Positions 8,327 through 16,855 of a stretch of 39,559 bases of DNA are shown piece after piece. The stretch is from assembly GCA_025462645.1 (NCBI GenBank), contig JAOAPB010000123.1, positions 1 to 39,559 on the forward strand, read 5' to 3'. This stretch comes from Edaphobacter sp. Its GTDB lineage: Bacteria; Acidobacteriota; Terriglobia; Terriglobales; Acidobacteriaceae. Each line of letters begins with the position of its first letter. Position 1 is the first letter of the stretch. The notes beneath the pieces were generated by a model that was not told the DNA's origin, did not search any database, and saw only the letters and a program-made list of their open reading frames with translations. The position numbers were made by a program, and so were the translations under genes.

Positions 8327-9265
8327 TTACCGTCTCTTCAATCGCGCCAGATCCCGCAAATACTCCTTCAAAGGCCTCGCCGGCCTCCCCCAGAAGACCT
8401 GCCCCGGCCCCCGCATTTTTTTTCCACTCAAAACTCCCGCCCCACCCCCCAGAATCACGCCCGCCCCCACAGTTGCATGCTCCCCAATCCCCACCTGCCC
8501 CCCCAGGATCGCCCCATCCTCCACCACGCTGGACCCCGAGATCCCCGTCTGCGCCGCAATAATCACATTCTTCCCGATCAAACAGTTATGTCCGATATGG
8601 ACCAGGTTGTCGATCTTCGTCCCCCGTCCAATCCGCGTCTCCTCCAGAGCCCCGCGATCGATCGTGGTGTTTGCCCCAATCTCAACATCATCCTCCACAT
8701 ACAGCCGACCCTGCTGTGGAAACAGCAGATACTCTCCCGTCTCCGCACTCCTCGCATACCCGAATCCCGAAGACCCTAAAACCGTCCCAGCCTGCACCAC
8801 CACCCTATCCCCCAGCACGGTCCCCGCGTAGATCGTCACCCTCGCTTGAATATCGCAGTCCTTGCCAAGAACAACTCCATCCCCAAGCACCGCCCCTGCC
8901 CCAATGCTCGTTCCCGCTCCAATCCGAACCCCTTCGCCCACCACCGCAGCAGGATGAACTCCTGCCCCGGCCCCGCTCCCTTTCAGCTTTTTCGCAATCA
9001 GTGCAAAGGCATGTCGCGGGTCTACCACCCACAAAACCCGTGTATTCGCAGCAGATTCCTCCGCCGACTCTCCAGATCCCAGCCTGGCGCTCGCAAGGAT
9101 CACCCCAGCCCTTGACTCCAACGCCTTCGCGAACGTCTGGGCATCCACTGCAAATACCAACGACCTCTTCGTAGCCCCCTCAATACTCGAAACCTCAACG
9201 ATCTCCTTCTCAAACGAAGGAGCGCGAACTCCAATCCAGTTAGCAACCTCGCTGATCTTCGCCAT
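8327..9265 (-). CDS. lpxD: UDP-3-O-acylglucosamine N-acyltransferase
   Basis: About 312 residues starting at ATG 9265 (MAKISEVANW), which overlaps the TGA of the upstream acyltransferase by one base (TGATG), a sign of translational coupling; the longer open frame upstream is just overlap. An N-terminal uridine-binding region (about 1-95) is followed by a left-handed beta helix of hexapeptide repeats (GVRIGAGTSIGAGAVLGDGV and on). The VHIGHNC motif supplies the catalytic His, and GGQVGIGEHATVGAG is typical of LpxD. It adds the N-linked acyl chain to UDP-3-O-acyl-GlcN in lipid A synthesis, implying a lipopolysaccharide-type outer membrane. Confidence 0.92.
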   Translation of the reverse strand: MAKISEVANWIGVRAPSFEKEIVEVSSIEGATKRSLVFAVDAQTFAKALESRAGVILASARLGSGESAEESAANTRVLWVVDPRHAFALIAKKLKGSGAGAGVHPAAVVGEGVRIGAGTSIGAGAVLGDGVVLGKDCDIQARVTIYAGTVLGDRVVVQAGTVLGSSGFGYARSAETGEYLLFPQQGRLYVEDDVEIGANTTIDRGALEETRIGRGTKIDNLVHIGHNCLIGKNVIIAAQTGISGSSVVEDGAILGGQVGIGEHATVGAGVILGGGAGVLSGKKMRGPGQVFWGRPARPLKEYLRDLARLKRR

Positions 9266-10209
9266 CAGTAGACTCCCTCTTCCCCAGGCGGACGCGTCTT
9301 CCAGCGCCGGTGCATCCACAGCCACTGCTCAGGATACCGCCGGACATATCCCTCAATCGCCCCCGTGAAATTCGCCGTATTCGTCAGCGCGTCCCGCTCC
9401 GCATCATCGCTATGCACAACCTCCAACGCTTCACCAAAGCGCAGAACATATCTCCGTTCTCCCTCCTCCCACAAAAGAAATCCCGGAACCACTGCCGCTC
9501 CCGTCTTGGCCGCCACCCGCGCCATTCCTGAGGCAGTACAGGCCAGAACATCGAAAAACGGCACAAACACGCCCTGCGGCGGAGTCATATTCGTGTCCAT
9601 CAGGATTCCTACCGTCTCTCCAGCCCGCATCGACGCGATCAGCCCTCGAGCAAAATCATCCTTATGGATCACCCGATTCCCATGCAGACAGCGAATCCGA
9701 TTCACGAAGGTATCCACCAGAGAATTGTCCAGCCGACGAATTACCATCCCCATCGGCCGGCCCATCAACGAGTGATAGAAGCTGGACAGCTCCCACGCCC
9801 CAAGATGTCCGGTAAGCACCAAAACGCCCTTCCCCTTGTCCCGAGCCCTTTGATAGTTCTCCAGCCCTTCATACCGGATAAACCTGCTCGCCGACTCCGC
9901 CGTATACCCCGGCATGAGACAGAACTCAGCCAGCAGATAGCCCAGATTCCTATACGTGCGCCGCAGAATCGCCTCACGCTGCTCGGCTGTCTTCTCAGGA
10001 AACGCCAGCGCTAAATTGCGGGCCCCCACCCGGCGCAGCCGCCCCAGCGCATGAAACGTGATCGCCCCAATCGCAGCGCCCACCCCGCGCGCTACTCTCC
10101 GGGGAAGCAGGCGCACAATGTGAACGAAAAGCCACACAAAGCCGAACTCGGCGACCTCGCGGACACTGACCTTTGCCTGTCGCAGCTCTTTCTGTGGAAC
10201 TTCGCTCAA
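9265..10209 (-). CDS. Lipid A lauroyl-type lysophospholipid acyltransferase (LpxL/HtrB family)
   Basis: 314 residues. An N-terminal hydrophobic segment (FGFVWLFVHIVRLLP) anchors the protein at the inner membrane. The catalytic HX4D/E-type motif is GHLGAWELS, followed by the usual RRLDN.LVD.FVNRIR and GILMDTNMTPPQGVFVPFF (substrate-binding) stretches; the C-terminus has the QWLWMHRRWKTRP ending typical of the family. It transfers a secondary acyl chain onto a lipid A precursor. It is coupled to lpxD by a TGATG overlap. Which of LpxL, LpxM or LpxP it corresponds to cannot be told. Confidence 0.9.
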   Translation of the reverse strand: MSEVPQKELRQAKVSVREVAEFGFVWLFVHIVRLLPRRVARGVGAAIGAITFHALGRLRRVGARNLALAFPEKTAEQREAILRRTYRNLGYLLAEFCLMPGYTAESASRFIRYEGLENYQRARDKGKGVLVLTGHLGAWELSSFYHSLMGRPMGMVIRRLDNSLVDTFVNRIRCLHGNRVIHKDDFARGLIASMRAGETVGILMDTNMTPPQGVFVPFFDVLACTASGMARVAAKTGAAVVPGFLLWEEGERRYVLRFGEALEVVHSDDAERDALTNTANFTGAIEGYVRRYPEQWLWMHRRWKTRPPGEEGVY

Positions 10210-10242
10210 GCCTCTAGTCTACTGGCCTTCAACCGTTCTGCC

Positions 10243-10280
10243 CAAAAACACGAAGAGGGCGGCCACAAAGGCCACCCTCT
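10243..10280 (-). terminator. Rho-independent terminator after SYLF gene
   Basis: Read on the minus strand, AGAGGGTGGCC (10280-10270) pairs with GGCCGCCCTCT (10264-10254) across a 5-base loop with one G-U-type mismatch, followed by TCGTGTTTTTG. It lies just downstream of the SYLF gene and upstream of the acyltransferase gene, separating two minus-strand transcription units. A second short hairpin (ACACCG/CGGTGT) precedes it at about 10289-10313. Confidence 0.7.
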
Positions 10281-10328
10281 CGAAATTTCAACACCGACCG
10301 ACTCTTACCGGTGTCGCATATACCGCAT

Positions 10329-11036
10329 CTATTCCTGTTTGGAGGAAACAAAGTACTTCGCAACCGTCTGGACAAACGGCCTGGCCTCAGGTGGTGTCGC
10401 TTTATTCCCCTTCAGGATGGTCTCGAATGGGATCGCATCGCCGTACATCGTACGGGTATCGTCCTCATTCTGGGAGAGCACCGTACCATCCAGATCGATT
10501 CCCGCGAATAGTCCCTTGCTGCGCGAATACGTCAGGAACTCAGCGTTCAGCTTCCAGTCCGTTCCAGCCTGAGCATTTCTGCCGACTGGACCGGCAGAAG
10601 CCGCTGCGTCGGCGCCAAGCTTGAACTTGTTCTTCAACATGTCCTGGAGGCCACGATCGTTCATCGCAACCAGTATCAGGTCAGTCGCCTGGCCGCCGAT
10701 CTGAAATCCAAAGCTCCCGCCCGCAAGCTGAACGAATACAGGCGCGCTCCAGCCCTTCGGGGTCCGGCAGGTTGCGGCTCCCTGGCCATACTGCCCTCCG
10801 ACCACAAAAGCAGCTTTTTTGAAGCTGGGAATCACCACGACACAATGCGCACCCGACAGAATACTTGCCGGTATTCCCTTATCCGGGGATGACTGAATCT
10901 CACTCAGCACCGCCTGGGCATCCCTGAGACGCTCGACCAACTTTGCTTTGTCGCTTGCCGCATGTGCGGAGAGCGAGCTGGCCACCATGGCCACACCACA
11001 CATCATCGCAGGTAGATTTTTTATCTTCATCGTCAT
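10329..11036 (-). CDS. Secreted SYLF/Ysc84-domain lipid-binding protein
   Basis: 235 residues. A cleavable signal peptide (MKIKNLPAMMCGVAMVASS, cleavage after SAHA) is followed by the SYLF/Ysc84 domain: IPASILSGAHCVVVIPSFKKAAFVVGG, GRNAQAGTDWKLNAE and YSRSKGLFAGIDLDGTVL are characteristic. Family members bind phosphoinositides in eukaryotes; bacterial ones are periplasmic or envelope-associated and of unclear role. Start could be ATG 11036 or ATG 11030, the latter with better spacing (9 bases) from GAAAGG. It appears monocistronic, with its own terminator downstream. Confidence 0.88.
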   Translation of the reverse strand: MTMKIKNLPAMMCGVAMVASSLSAHAASDKAKLVERLRDAQAVLSEIQSSPDKGIPASILSGAHCVVVIPSFKKAAFVVGGQYGQGAATCRTPKGWSAPVFVQLAGGSFGFQIGGQATDLILVAMNDRGLQDMLKNKFKLGADAAASAGPVGRNAQAGTDWKLNAEFLTYSRSKGLFAGIDLDGTVLSQNEDDTRTMYGDAIPFETILKGNKATPPEARPFVQTVAKYFVSSKQE

Positions 11037-11344
11037 ATGCCTTTCGCTACAGACCTCGAAAAAATTAAACGGAGGGGTACAAATCGCTTATTTCCAACAG
11101 CATGTGAGATGGCCTCTAAGCGAACAAAGTTGTATTGCCCCTGATTGGACGCTCTGAAACAAAAAATGGGGGTTGTAGAGATAGTGTCAGGATCGACCCC
11201 GACACGCTCTCTACAACCCCTCTCCCAGGTCTGTGTTGCTGGACCAAGATTGCCCCACATTCGTCAGTCCCACAACGGTACGGAGGTATGTAGACCTTTG
11301 CGCAGATCGGTTAATCAAAAAGGCAATATACAGAAATCACGAAA
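11037..11344. other. Intergenic region between SYLF and LuxR-type genes
   Basis: A 308-base gap without a supported gene. It holds the LuxR-gene terminator (11160-11220) and presumably the SYLF promoter. No sigma-70 pair stands out, although the SYLF leader is AT-rich (about 11060-11075). Confidence 0.5.
11160..11220 (-). terminator. Long stem-loop terminator after the LuxR-type regulator gene
   Basis: 11169-11188 and 11201-11220 form a 20-bp stem with two mismatches and a 12-base loop. On the minus strand the stem is followed by CCATTTTTTG, giving a T-tract of six. It is 125 bases beyond the stop of the minus-strand LuxR-type gene, so it most likely ends that transcript. The unusual stem length would also fit a small palindromic repeat used as a terminator. 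Confidence 0.75.
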
Positions 11345-11992
11345 TCATTGCTTTGTCAGCAGATTGCGGTTCACAGCCTGCACACTCAAAGCAATTCGAT
11401 TGTCCACCCCAACCTTGCGCATCAATCTGCCTACATGCGCCTTCACCGTAGCTGCATCGATCCCGAGGGCATCGGCGATCTCCCGGTTTGGATGCCCCTC
11501 TACCAGCAGGCGAAGCACCTGTTCTTCCCGTTCGGTAAACTTCGGCTCTACGCTGCCGCTATACGCCTCCGCAGCGGAGGACTCCAGTAGCCGGGCCAGC
11601 ACCTTACGCGGCGCCCACACCGACCCATCCTGCACAATCTCGATGGCCAGCCGAATCTCATTCTCCTTTGCCGTATGCGTCAGATAGCCCTTGGCACCTG
11701 CCCCGATAATGCGCTGAATGTAGTCGTGGTCGTCCTCCAGCCCAAGAACAATCAGTCGAAGGTGGGGTCGGGTACGCCGAAACGTCTCCAGCAGCTCGAA
11801 GATATGCTCCGTGCAAGCCGCATCGATCAGAATCAGCGAGACTCCCGATGCATCCAGTGCCCCCGGCACTGACAGAAGAATCACCTCCGCCTCGCCAGTC
11901 TCGGAGAAGATTGCCTGCAATCCAAGCACGCGCAGAGGGTCCGTTGCAATCAGTCCCATACGTAAATGTTCACGAGACGACGTCTCTTTCAT
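11345..11992 (-). CDS. NarL/FixJ-type response regulator with degenerate receiver
   Basis: About 215 residues from ATG 11992; the frame stays open to a TTG at 12052, but no ribosome site supports that start. The N-terminal receiver-like domain keeps the putative phospho-acceptor Asp in LILIDAAC and the Lys in AKGYLTH. The usual N-terminal acidic pair is reduced to ATDP, and no MP follows the Asp. The C-terminus is a LuxR-type HTH: FTEREEQVLRLLVEGHPNREIADALG, then ATVKAHVGRLMRKVGV. It lies just downstream of dcd, so they may be co-transcribed. No sensor kinase is in the window. It may be phosphorylation-independent. Confidence 0.85.
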   Translation of the reverse strand: MKETSSREHLRMGLIATDPLRVLGLQAIFSETGEAEVILLSVPGALDASGVSLILIDAACTEHIFELLETFRRTRPHLRLIVLGLEDDHDYIQRIIGAGAKGYLTHTAKENEIRLAIEIVQDGSVWAPRKVLARLLESSAAEAYSGSVEPKFTEREEQVLRLLVEGHPNREIADALGIDAATVKAHVGRLMRKVGVDNRIALSVQAVNRNLLTKQ

Positions 11993-12071
11993 GGCCTTCG
12001 CAGCGTCCTCACGCTGTTGATCATCCAGTAGGCAATCTTTCAAATACAACAAGGAAGATCAGGCCATTCAG

Positions 12072-12626
12072 CTACAGCTTCGGCAAAACAATACCCTGCT
12101 GATTCTGATACTTCCCTTTGCGATCTGCGTAGCTGACCTCGCACATCTCATCGGATTGGAAGAACAGAATCTGGCACAAGCCTTCGTTCGCATAGATACG
12201 GGCCGGCAAAGGCGTAGTGTTCGAGATCTCCAGCGTCACATAGCCCTCCCACTCCGGCTCGAACGGCGTTACATTCACGATGATCCCACATCGCGCATAG
12301 GTCGATTTGCCCACGCAGATCGTCAGCACGTCTCGCGGAATCTTGAAGTATTCAATCGAACGCGCCAGCGCAAACGAGTTCGGCGGCACAATCACGCTCT
12401 CCGACTCAACCGTCACGAACGACCGTTCATCGAAGTTCTTCGGATCGATAATCGCACTATTTACATTCGTGAAGATCTTGAACTCATCCGATACCCGAAG
12501 GTCATATCCATAAGAAGAAAGGCCGTAGGAGATCACTCCCTCTTTGACCTGCTTCTCGCTGAATGGGGAGATCATTCCGTGCTCTGTCGCCTGCTGGCGG
12601 ATCCAACGGTCGCTTTTAATGGCCAC
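12072..12626 (-). CDS. dcd: dCTP deaminase
   Basis: 184 residues with GTG start at 12626 and a GGAAGGGAAG ribosome site upstream. The trimeric dUTPase-like fold is evident: SYGYDLRVSDEF, VGKSTYARCGIIVNVTPFEPEWEG (nucleotide/catalytic Glu region), LEISNTTPLPARIYANEGLCQILFF. It converts dCTP to dUTP for thymidylate synthesis in the cytoplasm. Whether this one is also a dUTPase (bifunctional Methanocaldococcus type) cannot be settled by eye. It stands first in a leftward unit with the LuxR-type regulator gene. Confidence 0.93.
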   Translation of the reverse strand: MAIKSDRWIRQQATEHGMISPFSEKQVKEGVISYGLSSYGYDLRVSDEFKIFTNVNSAIIDPKNFDERSFVTVESESVIVPPNSFALARSIEYFKIPRDVLTICVGKSTYARCGIIVNVTPFEPEWEGYVTLEISNTTPLPARIYANEGLCQILFFQSDEMCEVSYADRKGKYQNQQGIVLPKL

Positions 12627-12754
12627 TCTGGTGCGCTTCCCTTCCTTATTCGAATCGAGTCTCTAATTGTCGCAGAAATGGGCGAACAGGGCGTTATCGG
12701 ACCTCATTCTCCATTGCCTCATTAGATTCTTCATCTTACGGCAGCGTTCTATCG

Positions 12755-12783
12755 TTGACAATCTCGTGCCGAGTTTCTAACAT
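12755..12783 (+). promoter_or_regulatory. Sigma-70 promoter for HU-family gene
   Basis: A consensus -35 TTGACA at 12755-12760 is followed by exactly 17 bases and a -10 of TAACAT at 12778-12783. It is upstream of the HU-family gene (start 12853) on the same strand, giving a leader of about 60 bases. This is the best sigma-70 promoter I found in the window. Confidence 0.72.
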
Positions 12784-12852
12784 CACGGTACTAAACCCGG
12801 TCAGCAGTTAGTTTTAGAACAAAAAATTACAGCCCAAGGACGGCGGCCCAGA

Positions 12853-13122
12853 ATGATTAAGCAGGATCTTATACAAAGGGTTGTTGAGCGTACCGGCCTG
12901 CCAAGAACAAAAGCAGAGGCTGCGGTAGACGCCATCTTCGATAGCATGAAGCAAACCTTGATCGCTGGAGACCGCATTGAACTTCGCGGCTTCGGCGTCT
13001 TCACCGTTAAGCCAAGGAAGACGGGTATCGGTCGCAATCCCAGAACCGGTGCCGAAGTCACGATCGCTCCAGGCAAAGCGGTTCGCTTCAAGCCTGGCAA
13101 AGAGCTTCATCTATTGGAGTAG
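12853..13122 (+). CDS. HU/IHF-family DNA-binding protein
   Basis: 89 residues, typical for the family. The N-terminal helices (IKQDLIQRVVERTGLPRTKA), GDRIELRGFGVFTVK beta stretch, and DNA-clasping arm with RNPRTGAEVTIAPGK are all standard; the conserved arm proline region and C-terminal VRFKPGKEL are intact. It is a nucleoid-associated dimer that bends DNA. AGGA lies about 12 bases before ATG 12853. It is convergent with priA, whose stop lies 9 bases beyond. HU versus IHF subtype cannot be decided. Confidence 0.94.
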   Translation: MIKQDLIQRVVERTGLPRTKAEAAVDAIFDSMKQTLIAGDRIELRGFGVFTVKPRKTGIGRNPRTGAEVTIAPGKAVRFKPGKELHLLE

Positions 13123-13131
13123 GTGGCTCCA

Positions 13132-15828
13132 TCACATCAAATGCACGGCATCCACGTCGATGACGAGATTTCGACGAGGAATGTCTTGCGCCTCAGCGAA
13201 CCGCAGCATCGCCCGTAGCGCCTCACCCAGCGTTTGTCTCCGCTCTGCCTTCAAAACAAAGTGGTAGCGATAGATTCGCTTGAGCCGCACAATCGGTGCT
13301 GCCGCCGGTCCCAGTACACGGACCTTGTCCAGCCGCGCCTGCTGAAACCACCTCCCCAGCGCGGCCGACCATCCCGTCGCCTCCTCCAGCCTCTCGCTCT
13401 GGATCACAACGTTCGCCAACACTGCATACGGCGGATAGTGCATCCACCGCCGATACTGCATCTCCTTCGCCACAAAGCCCGGATAGTCATGCTGCGCCGC
13501 AAACTGGATCGCATAGTGATCGGGATGATACGTCTGCACCAGCACCTTCCCCGGCAGATCCCCGCGCCCCGCCCGTCCCGACACCTGCGTCAGCAACTGA
13601 AATACCCGCTCCGCCGCGCGAAAGTCCGGCAGCCCCAGCGCAAAATCCGCCCCCACCACCCCCACAAGTGTCACCCCATGAATGTCATGCCCCTTCGCAA
13701 TCATCTGCGTCCCCACCAGCAAATTAATCTCCCCCGCATGCAGCCGCGAAAGCAGCCGCTCCATATCGCTCCTCCCCCGCACCGTATCGCGATCCATCCG
13801 CCCAATCCGAGCCCCCGGAAACAGCTCCTGCAACCGCTCCTCACCCTGCTGCGACCCCGCACCCAGAAAATAAAGATGTTCACTCTCGCACTTCGGACAA
13901 GTCTTTGGCACCCCTCGCCGAAACCCGCAGTAATGACACTCCAGCCGCTGCCCCGGCTGAGCCACATCGCTCGTCACATGCTTGTGATACGTCATCGAAA
14001 TAGCACAGTTCTCGCATTCAATCTTTTCGCCACAGCTCCGGCACATCACCACAAACGAGTACCCCCGCCGATTCAGCAGAATAATCGCCTGCTCCCCCCG
14101 ATCCAGCGTCCCCTGCGTCTCCTCAATCAGTCTGCGCGAAAAGATCTGCTCCTGCCCCGTCTCCCTGAACTCCGCGCGCATATCCACCAGCTCCACCACC
14201 GGCAGCGGCCGATCCATCACACGCTCCCGCATCTCCACCCGCGCATACCGTCCCTTCTCCGCATTCGCCCAGCTCTCCAGCGAAGGCGTCGCCGACCCCA
14301 GCACCACCACAGCCTCATTCAGCTTCGCCCGCATCACCGCAACGTCCCTCCCGTGATACCGCGGCGTCTCCTCCTGCTTGTAGCTAGAGTCATGCTCCTC
14401 ATCGACAATAATCAGCCCCAGCTTCACCATCGGCGCAAACACGGCCGACCGCGTCCCCACCACCACCCGCGCCTCACCCCGACGAATCCTGTGCCACTGC
14501 TCCGCCCGCTCATCCGGCGTCAACTGCGAGTGCAGTAGCGCCACCTCATCCCCAAACGCCGCCACCATCTGCCCCGTCATCGCCGGCGTCAACCCAATCT
14601 CCGGCACCAGCAGCAGCGCCGACTTCCCCGCATCCAGAGCCCGCCGCATCGCTGCAAAATAAACGCTGGTCTTCCCCGACCCAGTAATCCCATACAACAA
14701 ATGAGGCTTAAACCCACCTTGAGCCATCGCCGCAGCAATCGTCCCCAGCGCCTCCATCTGAGCCTCATTCAAAGCATGTTCATGCGCATGTTTCTTCCCA
14801 TGCACCCCGACCCCACCAAAATGAAAATCCTCCGCCACCTCCTCAATCGCCACCAATCCCCGCTTCACCAGAGTCCCCAGCGTAGAAGTCGGAACCCCCA
14901 CCCGCAGGTCCCGCACGCGCATCCGCCCCCCCACGGCAGCCAACTCCGCCATCACCGCCAACTGATTCTCATTCAACCGAGGCAACCGCACCAACGATTC
15001 AGATTTTGAGTTCTCACCCATCGCCAGTTTTGAATTGTCATCCTTCGCTAGTTTTGAGTTGTCATCCATCGCTAGTTTTGAGTCGTCATCCTTCGCTAGT
15101 TTTGAATTGTCATCCTTCGCGAAGCGGAGGATCTGCTTCTCGTCCTTGTCCTTGCCTTCTAGCCGCTGCTCGCTCTTACCTCTTCCCTCTTCCCTCTTCC
15201 CTGAGCCGTCCACCAGCACGGCCACCTTTTCCAGCCGCCTAGCATCGCGCTCCTCAGCCACCGCCTCCCGCGCCAGCCACTTCTTCTTGACCATCCCCTC
15301 CAGCAGCCCCTTATTCGCCCCCGTAGCCGACCGCAGCGCCGACATCTTCGCCTGCGCCCCATCCTCCAGATAGTTCAGCACCGCATACTCCCGATTCTGC
15401 TCCTCCGCCGAAAGCCGCGACCGCCGCGAAGATCCCTTAGCCGCCCCCTCATACAAAGCCCTTCGTCCAGCCTCAGCAATCCGATAAAAGAAATGCCGCT
15501 TCACCTCAGCCGCCAGTGGCAGCATCCCGCGCAGCACCTCGCCCAGTGGCGCTACGTAATACGAAGCAATCCACCCAGCCAGCTTCATCAACTCATCCGG
15601 CAACAAAGCAGCCTCATCCAGCACCTGCTGCACGGGCTTCACTTCCACCCCCTCAGGCAGCGCATCGTCGTGCACCCGCACCACCACACCCATCAGCCTC
15701 TGCCCGCTAAACGGCACCAGCACCCGAGCCCCCACCACAGGCGCACCTCCGAGACCAGCCCCATTCACCGCATAGGTAAACGTCCTGTCCAGAGGCACCG
15801 GCAAAGCCACATCGCAAAACAAAGCCAT
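13132..15828 (-). CDS. priA: Primosomal protein N' (replication-restart helicase) with in-frame repeat insertion
   Basis: 898 residues, long for PriA (commonly around 730-820). The N-terminal 3' DNA-binding domain (ALFCDVALPVPLDRTFTY onward), Walker A GITGSGKTS, Walker B DEEH, zinc-binding cysteines (CRSCGEKIECENC and CHYCGFRRGVPKTCPKC) and C-terminal helicase motifs (GTQMIAKGHD, QVSGRAGRG) are all present, so it should be functional. It reloads the replisome at stalled forks. Residues about 207-277 are an inserted low-complexity stretch (see the repeat entry). Start ATG 15828 gives the expected N-terminus. It is convergent with the HU-family gene. Confidence 0.95.
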   Translation of the reverse strand: MALFCDVALPVPLDRTFTYAVNGAGLGGAPVVGARVLVPFSGQRLMGVVVRVHDDALPEGVEVKPVQQVLDEAALLPDELMKLAGWIASYYVAPLGEVLRGMLPLAAEVKRHFFYRIAEAGRRALYEGAAKGSSRRSRLSAEEQNREYAVLNYLEDGAQAKMSALRSATGANKGLLEGMVKKKWLAREAVAEERDARRLEKVAVLVDGSGKREEGRGKSEQRLEGKDKDEKQILRFAKDDNSKLAKDDDSKLAMDDNSKLAKDDNSKLAMGENSKSESLVRLPRLNENQLAVMAELAAVGGRMRVRDLRVGVPTSTLGTLVKRGLVAIEEVAEDFHFGGVGVHGKKHAHEHALNEAQMEALGTIAAAMAQGGFKPHLLYGITGSGKTSVYFAAMRRALDAGKSALLLVPEIGLTPAMTGQMVAAFGDEVALLHSQLTPDERAEQWHRIRRGEARVVVGTRSAVFAPMVKLGLIIVDEEHDSSYKQEETPRYHGRDVAVMRAKLNEAVVVLGSATPSLESWANAEKGRYARVEMRERVMDRPLPVVELVDMRAEFRETGQEQIFSRRLIEETQGTLDRGEQAIILLNRRGYSFVVMCRSCGEKIECENCAISMTYHKHVTSDVAQPGQRLECHYCGFRRGVPKTCPKCESEHLYFLGAGSQQGEERLQELFPGARIGRMDRDTVRGRSDMERLLSRLHAGEINLLVGTQMIAKGHDIHGVTLVGVVGADFALGLPDFRAAERVFQLLTQVSGRAGRGDLPGKVLVQTYHPDHYAIQFAAQHDYPGFVAKEMQYRRWMHYPPYAVLANVVIQSERLEEATGWSAALGRWFQQARLDKVRVLGPAAAPIVRLKRIYRYHFVLKAERRQTLGEALRAMLRFAEAQDIPRRNLVIDVDAVHLM
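14998..15210 (-). repeat. Repeat insertion inside priA: heptamer and 24-bp tandem repeats
   Basis: On the plus strand, TCTTCCC is repeated three times at 15181-15201. A 24-bp unit of the type TAGTTTTGAATTGTCATCCT plus TCGC is then repeated about four to five times across roughly 15006-15122, ending in GCGAAGCGGAGGATCTGC. In the PriA frame these read GKREEGRGK, then ILRFAKDD, then copies of (K/M)DD(N/D)SKLA. Both kinds of unit occur outside genes elsewhere in this window (30477-30504; GTCATCCTTCGC at 31373), so this is a dispersed repeat in a coding region. The frame is kept throughout. Confidence 0.85.
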
Positions 15829-15903
15829 CCCTCCAGCTTAGCGGAAGCAATGCCTGTGCACCCCTCTGCGTCGTCCGCGCCAGCATTGCCTTACACTTAC
15901 CCT

Positions 15904-16851
15904 ATGACGAATTCGTCGAAGGTCGATCTCGTCGGCGTAGGCCTCAACGCCACCGACACCATCATCCCCCTCTCCACGTACCCCGCTCGCGGCTCCAAGG
16001 TCGAGTACCACACCGCAACGGTCCTCCCCGGCGGCCAGGTAGCCAGCACCGTAGTCGCCTGCCAGCACTGGGGCATGACGACCCGCTACGTAGGCAAGCT
16101 CGGCGACGACACCGCCGCCACCCTGCACCGCGAAGCCTTTGCCCGCGCCGGCGTCGAGACCCAGATCATCACCGTCTCCGGCGGCGCCAGCCCGCAATCC
16201 CTCATCCTCGTCGACGGCGGCGGCGAGCGCACCGTCCTCGGCCGGCGCGACGAACGCCTCATCCTCCAACCCTCCGACCTCGACCGCGACTGGATCGTAA
16301 ACGCCCGCGCCCTCCACGTCGACGGTCACGACACAGCCGCAGCCACTCTCGCCGCCCGCTGGGCACGCGAGGCCGGCATCCCCGTCATCGCCGATCTCGA
16401 CGAACTCTATCCCGGCGTCGAAGAGCTCATCGAAAACATCGACTACCTCATCGTCAGTCGCGACTTCCCCTGCCGCCTCATGGCCGAGTCCGACCTCGAA
16501 CGCGCCCTCCAACAGATGCAGCGCCGTTACAACTGCGCCCTCACCGCAGCTACCCTCGGCGAAGAGGGCGTACTTGCGTGGGATGGCAAGCAATTCCACC
16601 ACGCACCCGCCTACGCAGTTCGAGTCGTCGACACCACCGGGGCCGGAGATATCTTCCACGCCGGCTTCATCCACGGCCTCCTGCAAGGGTGGCCACTCGA
16701 CCGCCAACTCGACTTCGCCTGCGCCGCCGCCGCCCTCAACTGCACAGCCGTCGGAGCCAGGGGCCGCATCGAGAAAGTCGACGCCATCGAGAATCTCATG
16801 ACCACAGGCACCCGCCACCACGACGCATCCTACATATCGACTCCGGACTGA
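15904..16851 (+). CDS. PfkB-family carbohydrate kinase
   Basis: About 315 residues from ATG 15904; an in-frame ATG at 15850 would add 18 unconserved residues, and the longer open frame overlaps priA. The ribokinase fold is clear: VDLVGVGLNATDT at the start, GGQVASTVVACQHWGM and YVGKLGDDTAA, and the C-terminal catalytic and anion-hole motif DTTGAGDIFHAGF. It phosphorylates a sugar or nucleoside with ATP in the cytoplasm. The substrate is not readable; ribokinase, sulfofructose-kinase-like and 2-keto-gluconate-type kinases all share these motifs. The VOC gene follows after 4 bases, so the two are probably co-transcribed. Confidence 0.88.
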   Translation: MTNSSKVDLVGVGLNATDTIIPLSTYPARGSKVEYHTATVLPGGQVASTVVACQHWGMTTRYVGKLGDDTAATLHREAFARAGVETQIITVSGGASPQSLILVDGGGERTVLGRRDERLILQPSDLDRDWIVNARALHVDGHDTAAATLAARWAREAGIPVIADLDELYPGVEELIENIDYLIVSRDFPCRLMAESDLERALQQMQRRYNCALTAATLGEEGVLAWDGKQFHHAPAYAVRVVDTTGAGDIFHAGFIHGLLQGWPLDRQLDFACAAAALNCTAVGARGRIEKVDAIENLMTTGTRHHDASYISTPD

Positions 16852-16855
16852 TCCC

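Noticed and set aside
15006..15122. CRISPR array in priA
   Set aside because: Units abut directly with no unique spacers, and they are in a coding frame.
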